A stretch of DNA of 64,000 nt from an uncultured Pelagibacteraceae bacterium (GTDB taxonomy: Bacteria; Pseudomonadota; Alphaproteobacteria; Pelagibacterales; Pelagibacteraceae). The notes beneath the pieces are model-generated. The model was given only the letters and a program-made list of their open reading frames with translations, did no database searches and was not told the origin of the DNA. The stretch covers positions 51,782 to 115,781 of the forward strand of contig CACPHV010000003.1 in assembly GCA_902633985.1 (NCBI GenBank). Reading direction: 5' to 3'. Shown here in pieces: positions 29,214 through 37,697 of the stretch; the first letter of the stretch is position 1; each line of letters begins with the position of its first letter. Position numbers and translations under genes: made by a program.

Positions 29214-29856
29214 GGTAGCGATTGACTCTCCTGCCGCAGCTGGAGCAGGAACGCTTGCTAAATCATTGTCAAAACATTATAATCTACTTTATCTTGATAC
29301 AGGAAAAATTTATAGATTTATTGCATATCATAAAATTAAATTTCCAAATAAATTCAATCAAAATTTTCTAAAATCTAAAATAAAATCACTAAAAATAAAA
29401 GATCTTGCAAGCAAGAAATTATTATCAAATAATGTAAGCTATGAAGCATCTTTAATTTCAAAAAAAAAAAATATCAGAAAAATTGTTCATTCTTTTCAAT
29501 TAAATTTTGCATATAATCCACCAAAAAAATATAAAGGTTCATGCCTTGATGGAAGAGATATAACTTATAAGATAATACCTGATGCAGATTTTAAGTTTTA
29601 TGTTACTGCTAACATCAAAACTAGAGCTTTGAGACGATTTAAAGAGCTTAAAAGGCTAAATAAAAAAATAAGCTATAATGAAGTACTAAAAAGTATTAAA
29701 AATCGTGATAAAAACGACTTAAATAGAAAAATTTCACCTTTAAAGAAAACTAAAGATTCCCTATTGATAAATACAACAAACCTTACTAAAAGGGCATGTT
29801 TTTTAAAAATAAAAAAAATAATAGATAAAAAATTAGAAATTAATGGAAATTTATAA
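29188..29856 (+). CDS. cmk: cytidylate (CMP) kinase with atypical P-loop
   Basis: By family and position it phosphorylates CMP and dCMP. Downstream motifs are good: LDTGKIYR, LDGRDITYKIIPDADFKFYVTA and NRDKNDLNRKISPLKK. The P-loop, normally DGPAxSGKGT, reads DSPAAAGAGT (residues 13-22), so the first Gly is Ser, the Ser is Ala and the ATP-binding Lys is Ala (codon gca). The gene is otherwise intact at 222 aa and overlaps both neighbours. Either this lineage uses another way to hold ATP, or the change alters activity. Confidence 0.9.
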   Translation: MIKRKNIIKVAIDSPAAAGAGTLAKSLSKHYNLLYLDTGKIYRFIAYHKIKFPNKFNQNFLKSKIKSLKIKDLASKKLLSNNVSYEASLISKKKNIRKIVHSFQLNFAYNPPKKYKGSCLDGRDITYKIIPDADFKFYVTANIKTRALRRFKELKRLNKKISYNEVLKSIKNRDKNDLNRKISPLKKTKDSLLINTTNLTKRACFLKIKKIIDKKLEINGNL

Positions 29857-31567
29857 AGACCTATCAAATCCAAAGTCACAAGAATTTGAAAAATTACTAA
29901 ACAGTCAATTATCTAAAATCCAGATCGAAGAGGGAAAAATAATTGACGGTAAAATAAACAAAATCACTGAAAAATTTGTTTTTCTTTTTGTTGAAGGCCT
30001 TAAATCTGAACCAGTTCTAGACATTAACGAATTGAAAGGTATGGGACTTGCAGACAAAATTAAAATTGGTGAGACAATACCGGTGCTATTAGAAAAAATT
30101 GAGGATAAAAATGGTGAAGTTTTAGTATCCGCAAGTAAAGCACAAAAAATTAAAGGGTGGGATAAATTAGTTGAAGCTTATGAAAAAAATGAACCTATCA
30201 TGGGTAAAATTACCTCAAAATGTAAGGGTGGGTGTATTGTTGAACATATAGATACCGGTTCTCTAATGTTTTTACCAGGATCACAGATTAGTGATAAACC
30301 TATGAAAGATATTAGTCACCTTATGAATGAACCACAAAAATTTGCGCTAATAAAATTAGATAAAGTTAGAGGAAATGCATGTGTATCTAGACGAGAGATA
30401 ATATCTTCATTTAAAAAAGAAGATAAAGCAAAAATAATTGAAAAATATAAAGTTGGGGACATAATCAAAGATGCAGAAGTTAAGGGCTACAGTAGTTTTG
30501 GCTGTTTCTTTAATGTAAATGGTGAGTTAGACGTTCTTGTACATTTACAAGAAATTTCATACTCAAGAGTGAATCATCCGGATGAAGTTTTTAATATTGG
30601 AGAAAAACATAATTTAAAAGTCATAAGTGTTGATAAGGAAAAACTTCAGGTAGGGTGTTCAGTAAAACAATTATCTCCAGATCCTTTTGAGCATATCGAA
30701 AATTACAAATTAAATAAAACTTATAAAGTCAAAGTAGTAAAATTAATGGATTTTGGAGCATTTTGTGAATTGGAACCAGGCTTGACTACTTTACTTCATT
30801 CGAGTGAGATTAGCTGGACAAAGAAAAATATTTCAATTAAAAAAATCTTTAAAGTCGGAGATGAAATAGATTGCGTAATTACTGAAATAGATAAAGATAA
30901 AAGAAGAGTAGCTATCTCACATAGATTAACACAAGAAAATCCATTTGAAGTCTTTGAAAAAAGATATCCTGTAGATTCAATTGTTGAAGGTGAAGTTGTA
31001 AACAAAAATGAATATTCATTATTTGTTAAAGTAGAGGATTTAGATGTAGATGCTTTTTTACACTGTAACGATTTAACTTACTTAAATAATGGAGAAGAAG
31101 AATTATCAAAATATAAAAAAGGTCAAAAAATCAAAGTAAAAGTTCTTGAAATTAAACCTACAGAACAAAAAATAAGAGTTGGTTTAAGACAGACACAAGT
31201 AGATCCATTTGATTGGTTTAAAGATAAGTCAAAAAATCAAACTATTACTGTGAAAGTTATGACAACTGATAATAAAGGTCTAATTGTAAGACCAGAAGGT
31301 TGCGATATGGATTTTCAAATAAAAAAATCAGCTATTGCAATTAATGCTTCTGACGCAAGACCAAGTAGATGGACAGGAGGCGAAAAATTAGACTGTGCAA
31401 TTGCTGAACTTGATTTAGCTAAGAGAAAAGTAGTGCTTAGTATTAAGCTTCTTGAAGAGATAGAAAAGAAAGAGGCATTAGAAAAATATGGATCTGAAGG
31501 CTCTGGTAAAAACCTTCCATTTTCATCATTATCTGAAGATCTAAAAAAAAAAGAAGAAAAAGAATAA
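29843..31567 (+). CDS. rpsA: 30S ribosomal protein S1
   Basis: Large RNA-binding protein of the small subunit that helps mRNA binding, especially for leaders lacking a strong Shine-Dalgarno, as most genes in this window do. Six S1/OB repeats can be followed, for example GKINKITEKFVFLFVEG, GDIIKDAEVKGYSSFGCFFNV and YKVKVVKLMDFGAFCELEPG. The length of 574 aa is normal. It starts inside the end of cmk (14-bp overlap) and is followed by ihfB. Confidence 0.97.
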   Translation: MEIYKDLSNPKSQEFEKLLNSQLSKIQIEEGKIIDGKINKITEKFVFLFVEGLKSEPVLDINELKGMGLADKIKIGETIPVLLEKIEDKNGEVLVSASKAQKIKGWDKLVEAYEKNEPIMGKITSKCKGGCIVEHIDTGSLMFLPGSQISDKPMKDISHLMNEPQKFALIKLDKVRGNACVSRREIISSFKKEDKAKIIEKYKVGDIIKDAEVKGYSSFGCFFNVNGELDVLVHLQEISYSRVNHPDEVFNIGEKHNLKVISVDKEKLQVGCSVKQLSPDPFEHIENYKLNKTYKVKVVKLMDFGAFCELEPGLTTLLHSSEISWTKKNISIKKIFKVGDEIDCVITEIDKDKRRVAISHRLTQENPFEVFEKRYPVDSIVEGEVVNKNEYSLFVKVEDLDVDAFLHCNDLTYLNNGEEELSKYKKGQKIKVKVLEIKPTEQKIRVGLRQTQVDPFDWFKDKSKNQTITVKVMTTDNKGLIVRPEGCDMDFQIKKSAIAINASDARPSRWTGGEKLDCAIAELDLAKRKVVLSIKLLEEIEKKEALEKYGSEGSGKNLPFSSLSEDLKKKEEKE

Positions 31568-31583
31568 TTTAAGAAGATTTAAG

Positions 31584-31874
31584 TTGGCTATTGTAAAATC
31601 AAAGCTTTTAAAACAACTAACAAAAAACTATCCCAATTTTCTAAAAAAAGACTTGGAAAAATTTACAAATATTGTTCTGAATGAAATTAAAAGAGCTCTC
31701 AAAAGAGGAGATAGAGTGGAATTAAGAGGCTTTGGAGTTTTCTCAACAAATATTCAAAAAGCAAGAATATCCCGAAATCCTAAAACGGGTGAAAAAGTAA
31801 ATACACCTGAAAAAAAAACTATTCACTTTAAAATGTCTAAAGACTTGTTTAAAAAATTAAATAATGAAGAATAA
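31584..31874 (+). CDS. ihfB: integration host factor beta subunit
   Basis: HU/IHF-family DNA-bending protein. It has the family body KSKLLKQLTKNYPNF, GDRVELRGFGVFST and ARISRNPKTGEKVNTPEKKTIHFK, the last being the DNA-intercalating arm. The position after rpsA identifies it as IhfB rather than HU. The start appears to be TTG (31584), since no upstream in-frame ATG gives the usual N terminus; AAGAAG lies upstream. Length is 96 aa. It overlaps pyrF by 11 bp. Confidence 0.92.
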   Translation: MAIVKSKLLKQLTKNYPNFLKKDLEKFTNIVLNEIKRALKRGDRVELRGFGVFSTNIQKARISRNPKTGEKVNTPEKKTIHFKMSKDLFKKLNNEE

Positions 31875-32556
31875 AACTATATTTGTTGCTTGTGATACTT
31901 CAAATTTAAATAAAATAAAAAAAATAATTAATCAAACGAGTTCAAATAAATTAAAAATAATTCCTAAGTTTGGCATTCAATTCTTTTATTCAAAGAATGG
32001 ACGAAAATTTTTGGAAAAATTTAAAAAAGATTTTTGGTTAGATTTAAAAATAAATGATATCCCCCAAACTGCATTATCTGCCATTAACAGCTTAAAAGAT
32101 TTAAAAAAATGTAAATATATAACAGTACATGCAAATGGTGGTTTGAAAATGCTAAAATCAATTAAAAAAGAGGCAAAGAAAATAAATAAAAATTTAAAAG
32201 TTTTAGGAGTTACAATCCTAACAAGTCTTAATAATAAATCTGTTAAAGAAATAGGTCATACAAAAAATGTCAAACAGTTGGTTTTAAGACAAGCAGCTTT
32301 AATTAAAAAATCAGGATGTGATGGTATAGTTTGTTCAGCTCAAGAAGCTATGATTGTTCGTAAAAAATACAAAAATTTATTAATCATAACTCCAGGAATA
32401 AGATTTCCTGGTGATGGATCAAATGATCAATTGAGAGTTATGACCCCTAAACAAGCATTTGAAAATAAGGTTTCTGGGATTGTTGTAGGAAGATCTCTTA
32501 CAAAAGGTAATATTAGAAACAATACTAAAAAACTTATTGATCATTTAAACAAATGA
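31864..32556 (+). CDS. pyrF: orotidine 5'-phosphate decarboxylase
   Basis: Last step of UMP synthesis. The catalytic motif DLKINDIPQTA (normally DxKxxDIPNT) is at about residue 60, preceded by the N-terminal ACDTSN substrate motif and followed by TPGIRFPGDGSNDQLRVMTP, the phosphate-binding end of the barrel. The length of 230 aa is normal. It overlaps ihfB upstream and trpF downstream by a few bases, in one continuous operon. Confidence 0.95.
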   Translation: MKNKTIFVACDTSNLNKIKKIINQTSSNKLKIIPKFGIQFFYSKNGRKFLEKFKKDFWLDLKINDIPQTALSAINSLKDLKKCKYITVHANGGLKMLKSIKKEAKKINKNLKVLGVTILTSLNNKSVKEIGHTKNVKQLVLRQAALIKKSGCDGIVCSAQEAMIVRKKYKNLLIITPGIRFPGDGSNDQLRVMTPKQAFENKVSGIVVGRSLTKGNIRNNTKKLIDHLNK

Positions 32557-33182
32557 TCAAAGGTTGCAAGATTTGTGGTGTAAAAGATTCTGATACTTTA
32601 AATTATATAATTAATCATACTCATCCCCCAAAATTTATTGGCTTCATTTGTAATTATCCAAAAAGCTCAAGATATGTTGAACCTAAATCTCTAAACAAAT
32701 TGTTAAATGTTAAAAAAAATAAAAGTGAATTTGTTGCTGTTTTAGTAAAACCTAACAATGAAATTTTAGAAAAAATAAAAAATTTACCTTTTGACTATTA
32801 TCAATTGTATGACTGTACCCCAGATGAAATTAAAATTATAAAACAAAAATATCGAAAAAAAATTATTACAGCTTTAACAATAAAAGATGAAACCGATGTT
32901 ATTAGATATAAGTCATTTGTTGACGTAACAGATGTATATTTATTTGATAGCAAAGGGTATGAAAAAAGTCATAGCTTTGATCATAACTTGATTAAAAATG
33001 TCAAATTAAAAAAGGAATTAATGTTAGCTGGTAACATAAAATTCGATGATAACCTAAAAAATTATGAGAAAATTGCTAATTACTTAGATTTATCTGGAGG
33101 CTTGGAAACTTCTGGATTAAAAGATAGATCCAAAATAAATTTTTTTTTAAATAATTTAAATAAATTAATAAATGAAAATTAA
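32553..33182 (+). CDS. trpF: phosphoribosylanthranilate isomerase
   Basis: Third step of tryptophan synthesis. The N-terminal KGCKICGVKDSDTL matches the KICGI motif that carries the catalytic Cys, with FVAVLVKP and LDLSGGLETSGLKD near the C terminus (phosphate site and catalytic Asp region). The barrel is diverged, and 209 aa is typical. The start overlaps the pyrF stop by 4 bp, and trpB starts inside its 3' end. Confidence 0.92.
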   Translation: MIKGCKICGVKDSDTLNYIINHTHPPKFIGFICNYPKSSRYVEPKSLNKLLNVKKNKSEFVAVLVKPNNEILEKIKNLPFDYYQLYDCTPDEIKIIKQKYRKKIITALTIKDETDVIRYKSFVDVTDVYLFDSKGYEKSHSFDHNLIKNVKLKKELMLAGNIKFDDNLKNYEKIANYLDLSGGLETSGLKDRSKINFFLNNLNKLINEN

Positions 33183-34401
33183 AAAAAAAATTCCTCTAAT
33201 TGACCAGCACGATCGTTACGGTTTTTGGGGTGGTAAATTTGGAGGAAGTTTTATTCCTGAAACTTTAAAAAAACCTGTAGAAGATCTAACACAGGAGTTT
33301 TCAAAATTAAGGAATAATAAAAAATTTTTAAAAAAGAGAGATTATTACTTTAAGAATTATATAGGATCACCCACATCATTTGTAAAATTAGAAAATTTGT
33401 CTAATCACTTAAGTGGTGCTCAAATATGGGCCAAAGTTGTATCGGAGGCTAATGGTGGAGCCCACAAAATATATAATGCAACTGTTCATGCATTAATTTG
33501 TAAAGCAATGGGGAAAAAATATATAGTTGGAGATACAGGTGCTGGTTATGCTGGTAAAATGTTGAGTATGGCTGCAAAGAAATTTGGTCTTAAATGTAAA
33601 ATTTTCATGGGTGCAAAAGATATTAAGAGACAAAAACCAAATTGTGATGCTATGAGAAAAAATGGTGCTGAAATAGTTCCTGTATACTCTGGGAGTCAAA
33701 CTTTAGTTGATGCAGTAAGTGAGTGTATGAGATATTGGGTATCAAATTGTGACACTACACACATGTGTGTTGGAAGTACAGTTGGTCCAAATATATTTGT
33801 AAAAATTTGTGGATGGAGCACTGCACAAATTTCAAGAGAATTAAAAATACAAATTAAAAAAGAATTCAAAAAAATTCCAAAAAAAATTAAATTAATTAAC
33901 TGTGTGGGAGGTGGAAGTTCAGCATATGGTTTTTGGAGTGAATTTATAGATTTTAACAAATCGCAAATAGAGTTAGTTGGTGTAGAGGCTGGAGGTCCAA
34001 AAAAATCAAAACTACATGCTGCACCTTTAAGTAGAAATGCCAAAATTGGAATTTTGCATGGTGCGGCTTCTTATGTTTGTCAAAATAATGAAGGTCAGAT
34101 TAATGACACTGAGTCGATTAGTGCCGGATTGGATTACCCAGGCGTAAGTCCAATACATTGTTTTTTAAAAGATACAAAACGAGCAAGATACACTTATGCA
34201 ACTGACGAAGAAGCACTTAAAGCACATGTAATGGTAACTAAATTTGAAAAACTTAATCCAAGTTTAGAACCTAGTCATGCATTTGCTGAGGCGATAAAAA
34301 TTGCCCCAAAATTAAGCAAAGACACAATTATAATCGTTAACTCTTGTGGTGATGCTAAAAAAGATAGAGATATCTTAAGAGAAAGGTTGGGTAAAAATTA
34401 A
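33172..34401 (+). CDS. trpB: tryptophan synthase beta subunit
   Basis: PLP enzyme joining indole and serine. The PLP lysine lies in NGGAHKIYNA, where the usual motif is REDLNHTGAHKIN; here the region reads VVSEANGGAHKIYNA. The phosphate loop CVGGGSSAYG (usually GGGSNA) and the N-terminal GFWGGKFGGSFIPETL are present. At 409 aa it has normal length. The altered residues before the PLP lysine are unusual for a TrpB1. It overlaps trpA by 1 bp. Confidence 0.94.
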   Translation: MKIKKKIPLIDQHDRYGFWGGKFGGSFIPETLKKPVEDLTQEFSKLRNNKKFLKKRDYYFKNYIGSPTSFVKLENLSNHLSGAQIWAKVVSEANGGAHKIYNATVHALICKAMGKKYIVGDTGAGYAGKMLSMAAKKFGLKCKIFMGAKDIKRQKPNCDAMRKNGAEIVPVYSGSQTLVDAVSECMRYWVSNCDTTHMCVGSTVGPNIFVKICGWSTAQISRELKIQIKKEFKKIPKKIKLINCVGGGSSAYGFWSEFIDFNKSQIELVGVEAGGPKKSKLHAAPLSRNAKIGILHGAASYVCQNNEGQINDTESISAGLDYPGVSPIHCFLKDTKRARYTYATDEEALKAHVMVTKFEKLNPSLEPSHAFAEAIKIAPKLSKDTIIIVNSCGDAKKDRDILRERLGKN

Positions 34402-35201
34402 TGAGTTCATTAATCAGTAAAGCTTTCTCAGCTGCAAAAAAAGAGAATAGACCAGCTTTACTGACATATACTGTAGCTGGAGATAACACCAAAAAAAAAT
34501 CTTTAGATATATTAAAATCAATTTCAAATTACGCAGATATTTGTGAATTAGGTTTCCCACACAACACACCTATAGCGGATGGAGGACAAATACAAACAAG
34601 TGCCTACCGGGCAATTAAAAATGGTATTAAAATTAATGATGTATTTTCAATTGCAAAAAATTTTAAAAAAATAAAAAAAAATAAACCAATTATACTGATG
34701 GGCTACTACAATATGATCTATCAATATAATGAAAATAAATTTTTAGAAAAATGTAAAAAATCTAAAGTTGATGGTTTAATAGTTGTTGATTTACCTTATC
34801 CTGAAAATAAAAATTTTGCATCAAGATGCAAAAAGAAAGGAATTAATTTTATTCAATTGGTTTCTCCAACAACTTCTAAAGTAAGATTGAAAAATATCAT
34901 AAAAGATTCCCATGATATGATTTATTATATAAGCATGTTATCCACAACAGGTGGAAAGCTTAAAGTATCCCCAAAGAAAATATTGGAAAAATACAATAAA
35001 ATAAAAAAACAAAATAAATCAAAAAATGTTGTTATTGGGTTTGGTATTACAGAAAAAACAATCAAATCTCTAAAAAAAGCTGATGGTTTGGTGGTTGGTA
35101 GTGCAATTTGCAAGGAAATCTCTAAATCAATTGAAAAGAGACAAAATGCTGTCACAAATGTTACTAATATAGTTAAGAGATTAAAAAATAAAATTCAATG
35201 A
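34401..35201 (+). CDS. trpA: tryptophan synthase alpha subunit
   Basis: Cleaves indole-3-glycerol phosphate and feeds indole to TrpB. The family motif CELGFPHNTPIADGGQIQ contains the catalytic Glu (usually ELGVPFSDPxADGPxIQ), and later YYISMLSTTGG and VVIGFGI match the phosphate-site region. The length of 266 aa is normal. Together with trpF and trpB it forms the distal trp genes; trpE, G, D and C are not in the window. Confidence 0.95.
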   Translation: MSSLISKAFSAAKKENRPALLTYTVAGDNTKKKSLDILKSISNYADICELGFPHNTPIADGGQIQTSAYRAIKNGIKINDVFSIAKNFKKIKKNKPIILMGYYNMIYQYNENKFLEKCKKSKVDGLIVVDLPYPENKNFASRCKKKGINFIQLVSPTTSKVRLKNIIKDSHDMIYYISMLSTTGGKLKVSPKKILEKYNKIKKQNKSKNVVIGFGITEKTIKSLKKADGLVVGSAICKEISKSIEKRQNAVTNVTNIVKRLKNKIQ

Positions 35202-36127
35202 ACTGGATAACTAAAATTATTAAAGCAGGTGAAAAAATTAAAACTGCTATACGTGATAGAGCTACTAAGGAAGATATCGCAAAAAGTGATTGGACCTCAT
35301 GCTGTAAAGGCCCTATTCTTAAAACTGATTTAGAAAAAAATCTTTGGGTTTGCCCTGATTGTAATAAACATCATAGAATAAAACCAAAACAAAGGTTTGA
35401 TATTTTATTTGGTAAAAATAATTACGAAATTTTTAAAACTCCAATACCAAAAGATGATCCATTAGGTTTTGTTGATAGCAAGCCTTACAAAGAAAGATTA
35501 AAAACTGCACGTAAAAAGACAGGTTTAGAATGTAGCATGGTAGTAGCAGAAGGCTCTATCAATCAAATAAAAATTACTGCTGTTGCATCAGACTTTGATT
35601 TTATGGGTGCAAGTATTGGTGCTGCAGAAGGTGAAGCTTTTTTATATGCTGCACAACATGCAATAGAAAATCAACAACCTTTACTTATGGTAGCAACAGG
35701 TGGCGGAATGAAAATGCAAGAGTCACTTATATCATTAAGTCAAATGACAAGAACAACACTTGCAATAAACGAAGTTAAAGCTGCTGGCCTACCTTATATA
35801 GTTTTAATGGCTGACCCAGTTGCAGGGGGCATCACAGCAAGTTACGCAATGTTGGGTGATTTACACATTGCAGAACCTGGTGCATTAATTGCCTTCGCTG
35901 GTGCAAGAGTAATACAGGGAACTGTTAAAGAAGAATTACCAGAAGGATTTCAAAAAAGTGAGTATGTCCAGAAAACAGGTTTTGTTGATGCGATAGTGGA
36001 ACGTAAAGATTTAGCTTCTAAAATTGGAACTTTATTATCAATATTGTTAAAGAAAAATTCTGATATAAGTTCTGAACAAAATGAAACTTCAGAAGATAGT
36101 CTGTCGGTTACAAGAGCTGCATCCTAA
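35198..36127 (+). CDS. accD: acetyl-CoA carboxylase carboxyltransferase beta subunit
   Basis: Partner of AccA. The crotonase-like core is complete: FDFMGASIGAAEGEAFLYAA, GGGMKMQES, MADPVAGGITASYAMLGD and GFQKSEYVQKTGFVDAIV. The N-terminal C4 zinc ribbon of many AccD proteins is only partly kept: one side reads SCCKGP without the CxxC spacing, while WVCPDC is intact. The length of 309 aa is normal. It overlaps trpA by 4 bp and folC by 47 bp, the usual trpFBA-accD-folC order. Confidence 0.96.
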   Translation: MNWITKIIKAGEKIKTAIRDRATKEDIAKSDWTSCCKGPILKTDLEKNLWVCPDCNKHHRIKPKQRFDILFGKNNYEIFKTPIPKDDPLGFVDSKPYKERLKTARKKTGLECSMVVAEGSINQIKITAVASDFDFMGASIGAAEGEAFLYAAQHAIENQQPLLMVATGGGMKMQESLISLSQMTRTTLAINEVKAAGLPYIVLMADPVAGGITASYAMLGDLHIAEPGALIAFAGARVIQGTVKEELPEGFQKSEYVQKTGFVDAIVERKDLASKIGTLLSILLKKNSDISSEQNETSEDSLSVTRAAS

Positions 36128-37349
36128 AGAAATAGATTTAAGTTTAAATCGTATTCAAAATCTCTCTAAAAAATTAGGAAATCCTCAAGATAAAATCAAA
36201 GCAATTTCTTTTGTTGGAACTAATGGAAAGTATTCAACAATCCAAGCAATGTTTTCTATTTTAAAAGAGGCAAATTTCAAATGCAATATCTACACTAGTC
36301 CTCATATCAAAAATATCAATGAGAGGTTTGTTTTTAATAATGAAGAATTGAATGATGAAGATTTAGCAAATTTACTTGAAGAAATTGAAGAAGCTAACAG
36401 TGGTGAACCAATTACTTTTTTTGAAATACTGACTGCAGCATATTTTTTAAAAGCATCTCAATATCCAGATAATATCAATTTAATTGAAAGTGGATTGTTC
36501 TTTAGATTTGATGCTACTAATATCTTAAAAAATAACCTTGCTAGTGTCGTAACCTCAATTGGCCTTGATCATTTAGATTGGTTGCCTGAAAATGAGCAAA
36601 CTATTGAAAAAATAATTTTTGAAAAAACATCAAGCCTTTTAAACTCAAATATTATAGTGGCAAAACAAAGTACTAATCAAATCACAGATCACATTAAAAA
36701 AACAATATCAAATAATGGATCAAATAAAGTTTTTCATAAAGAAAATTATAGTTTTACGATACAAGAAAATGACTTCTTTTATTATGAGGATCAATTTGGG
36801 GGAATAAAATTACCTATGCCAAATGTTAAGGGTCATTTTCAATTAGAAAATGTTTCAACAGCTATTGCAACCCTAAAAACTTTAAAAGATTTAAATATTA
36901 AAGATGATCACATTAAAAAAGGTGTTTTAAAAATAATTAGTATCGCAAGATTACAAGAAATTAAATCTGGTAAACTTAAGGAACTTGTAAAAGATCATCA
37001 ACTGTTTGTTGATGGTTCTCATAATCCTTTGGGTGCAAAAGTACTAAATGAATACTTGGAAAGTTTAGATTGTGAAAAACATATCATTCTTGGAATGATG
37101 GCAAATAAAGATCATAGAGAATATATGAGTTTCTTTAAGGATATTGCTTCATTAACAACAATAGATATACCCAATCAACCTAATTCAATTAAAGGAAAAG
37201 AGCTAAAAGACAAACTAAATAGCTTTTCAAATATTAATTATAAAGAAAGTATAGAGGATGCTATCAAGTCAATCCCAGTAAAGGAAAACGATATAATACT
37301 AATTACTGGATCGTTATATCTTGCAGGTGAAGTTTTGAATTTAAATTAA
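36081..37349 (+). CDS. folC: folylpolyglutamate synthase / dihydrofolate synthase
   Basis: Mur-ligase-family enzyme adding glutamate to folates. It starts with LHPKEIDLSLNRIQNLSKKLGNPQ, typical of alphaproteobacterial FolC. The P-loop reads GTNGKYST (residues about 46-53), with Tyr where Gly is usual (GTNGKGS). Later motifs ITSIGLDHLDWL and LFVDGSHNPLGA are good. The length of 422 aa is normal. The start lies inside accD (47-bp overlap), and the gene ends 4 bp into the convergent thioredoxin gene. Confidence 0.94.
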   Translation: MKLQKIVCRLQELHPKEIDLSLNRIQNLSKKLGNPQDKIKAISFVGTNGKYSTIQAMFSILKEANFKCNIYTSPHIKNINERFVFNNEELNDEDLANLLEEIEEANSGEPITFFEILTAAYFLKASQYPDNINLIESGLFFRFDATNILKNNLASVVTSIGLDHLDWLPENEQTIEKIIFEKTSSLLNSNIIVAKQSTNQITDHIKKTISNNGSNKVFHKENYSFTIQENDFFYYEDQFGGIKLPMPNVKGHFQLENVSTAIATLKTLKDLNIKDDHIKKGVLKIISIARLQEIKSGKLKELVKDHQLFVDGSHNPLGAKVLNEYLESLDCEKHIILGMMANKDHREYMSFFKDIASLTTIDIPNQPNSIKGKELKDKLNSFSNINYKESIEDAIKSIPVKENDIILITGSLYLAGEVLNLN

Positions 37350-37663
37350 ATATTTCTATCTAAAAATTCTTTCATATGGCTTTCTGGAACACCACCAACT
37401 TTTCTATCTACTTCAACACCTTTTTTATAAATTATAACTGTTGGAACACCTCTAATACCAGCAGCTGAACCCGTGTTAATTCCACCATCTTCAACATCAG
37501 CATAATAGAAATTAGCTTTATCTTTATACTCATCAGATAATTTATCTAAAATGGGTCGCAAAACACGGCATGGTTGGCACCAAGATGCCGAGAACTGTAT
37601 TATAGATATGTCCTCATTCTTAATTTTACTTTCAAAATCTTCATCTTTAAAATCTATAAGCAT
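37346..37663 (-). CDS. thioredoxin
   Basis: Thioredoxin-fold protein of 105 aa with the active site SASWCQPCRVL (about residues 25-35) and the cis-proline loop RGVPTVIIYKKG. The usual thioredoxin dipeptide is GP (WCGPC); QP is less common and would be expected to shift redox potential. No signal peptide is seen, so it should be cytosolic. In many Alphaproteobacteria trxA follows folC, here in the convergent orientation. Confidence 0.93.
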   Translation of the reverse strand: MLIDFKDEDFESKIKNEDISIIQFSASWCQPCRVLRPILDKLSDEYKDKANFYYADVEDGGINTGSAAGIRGVPTVIIYKKGVEVDRKVGGVPESHMKEFLDRNI

Positions 37664-37697
37664 AAATTCTTTCTATAAATTACTTTACCAAAGTCAA

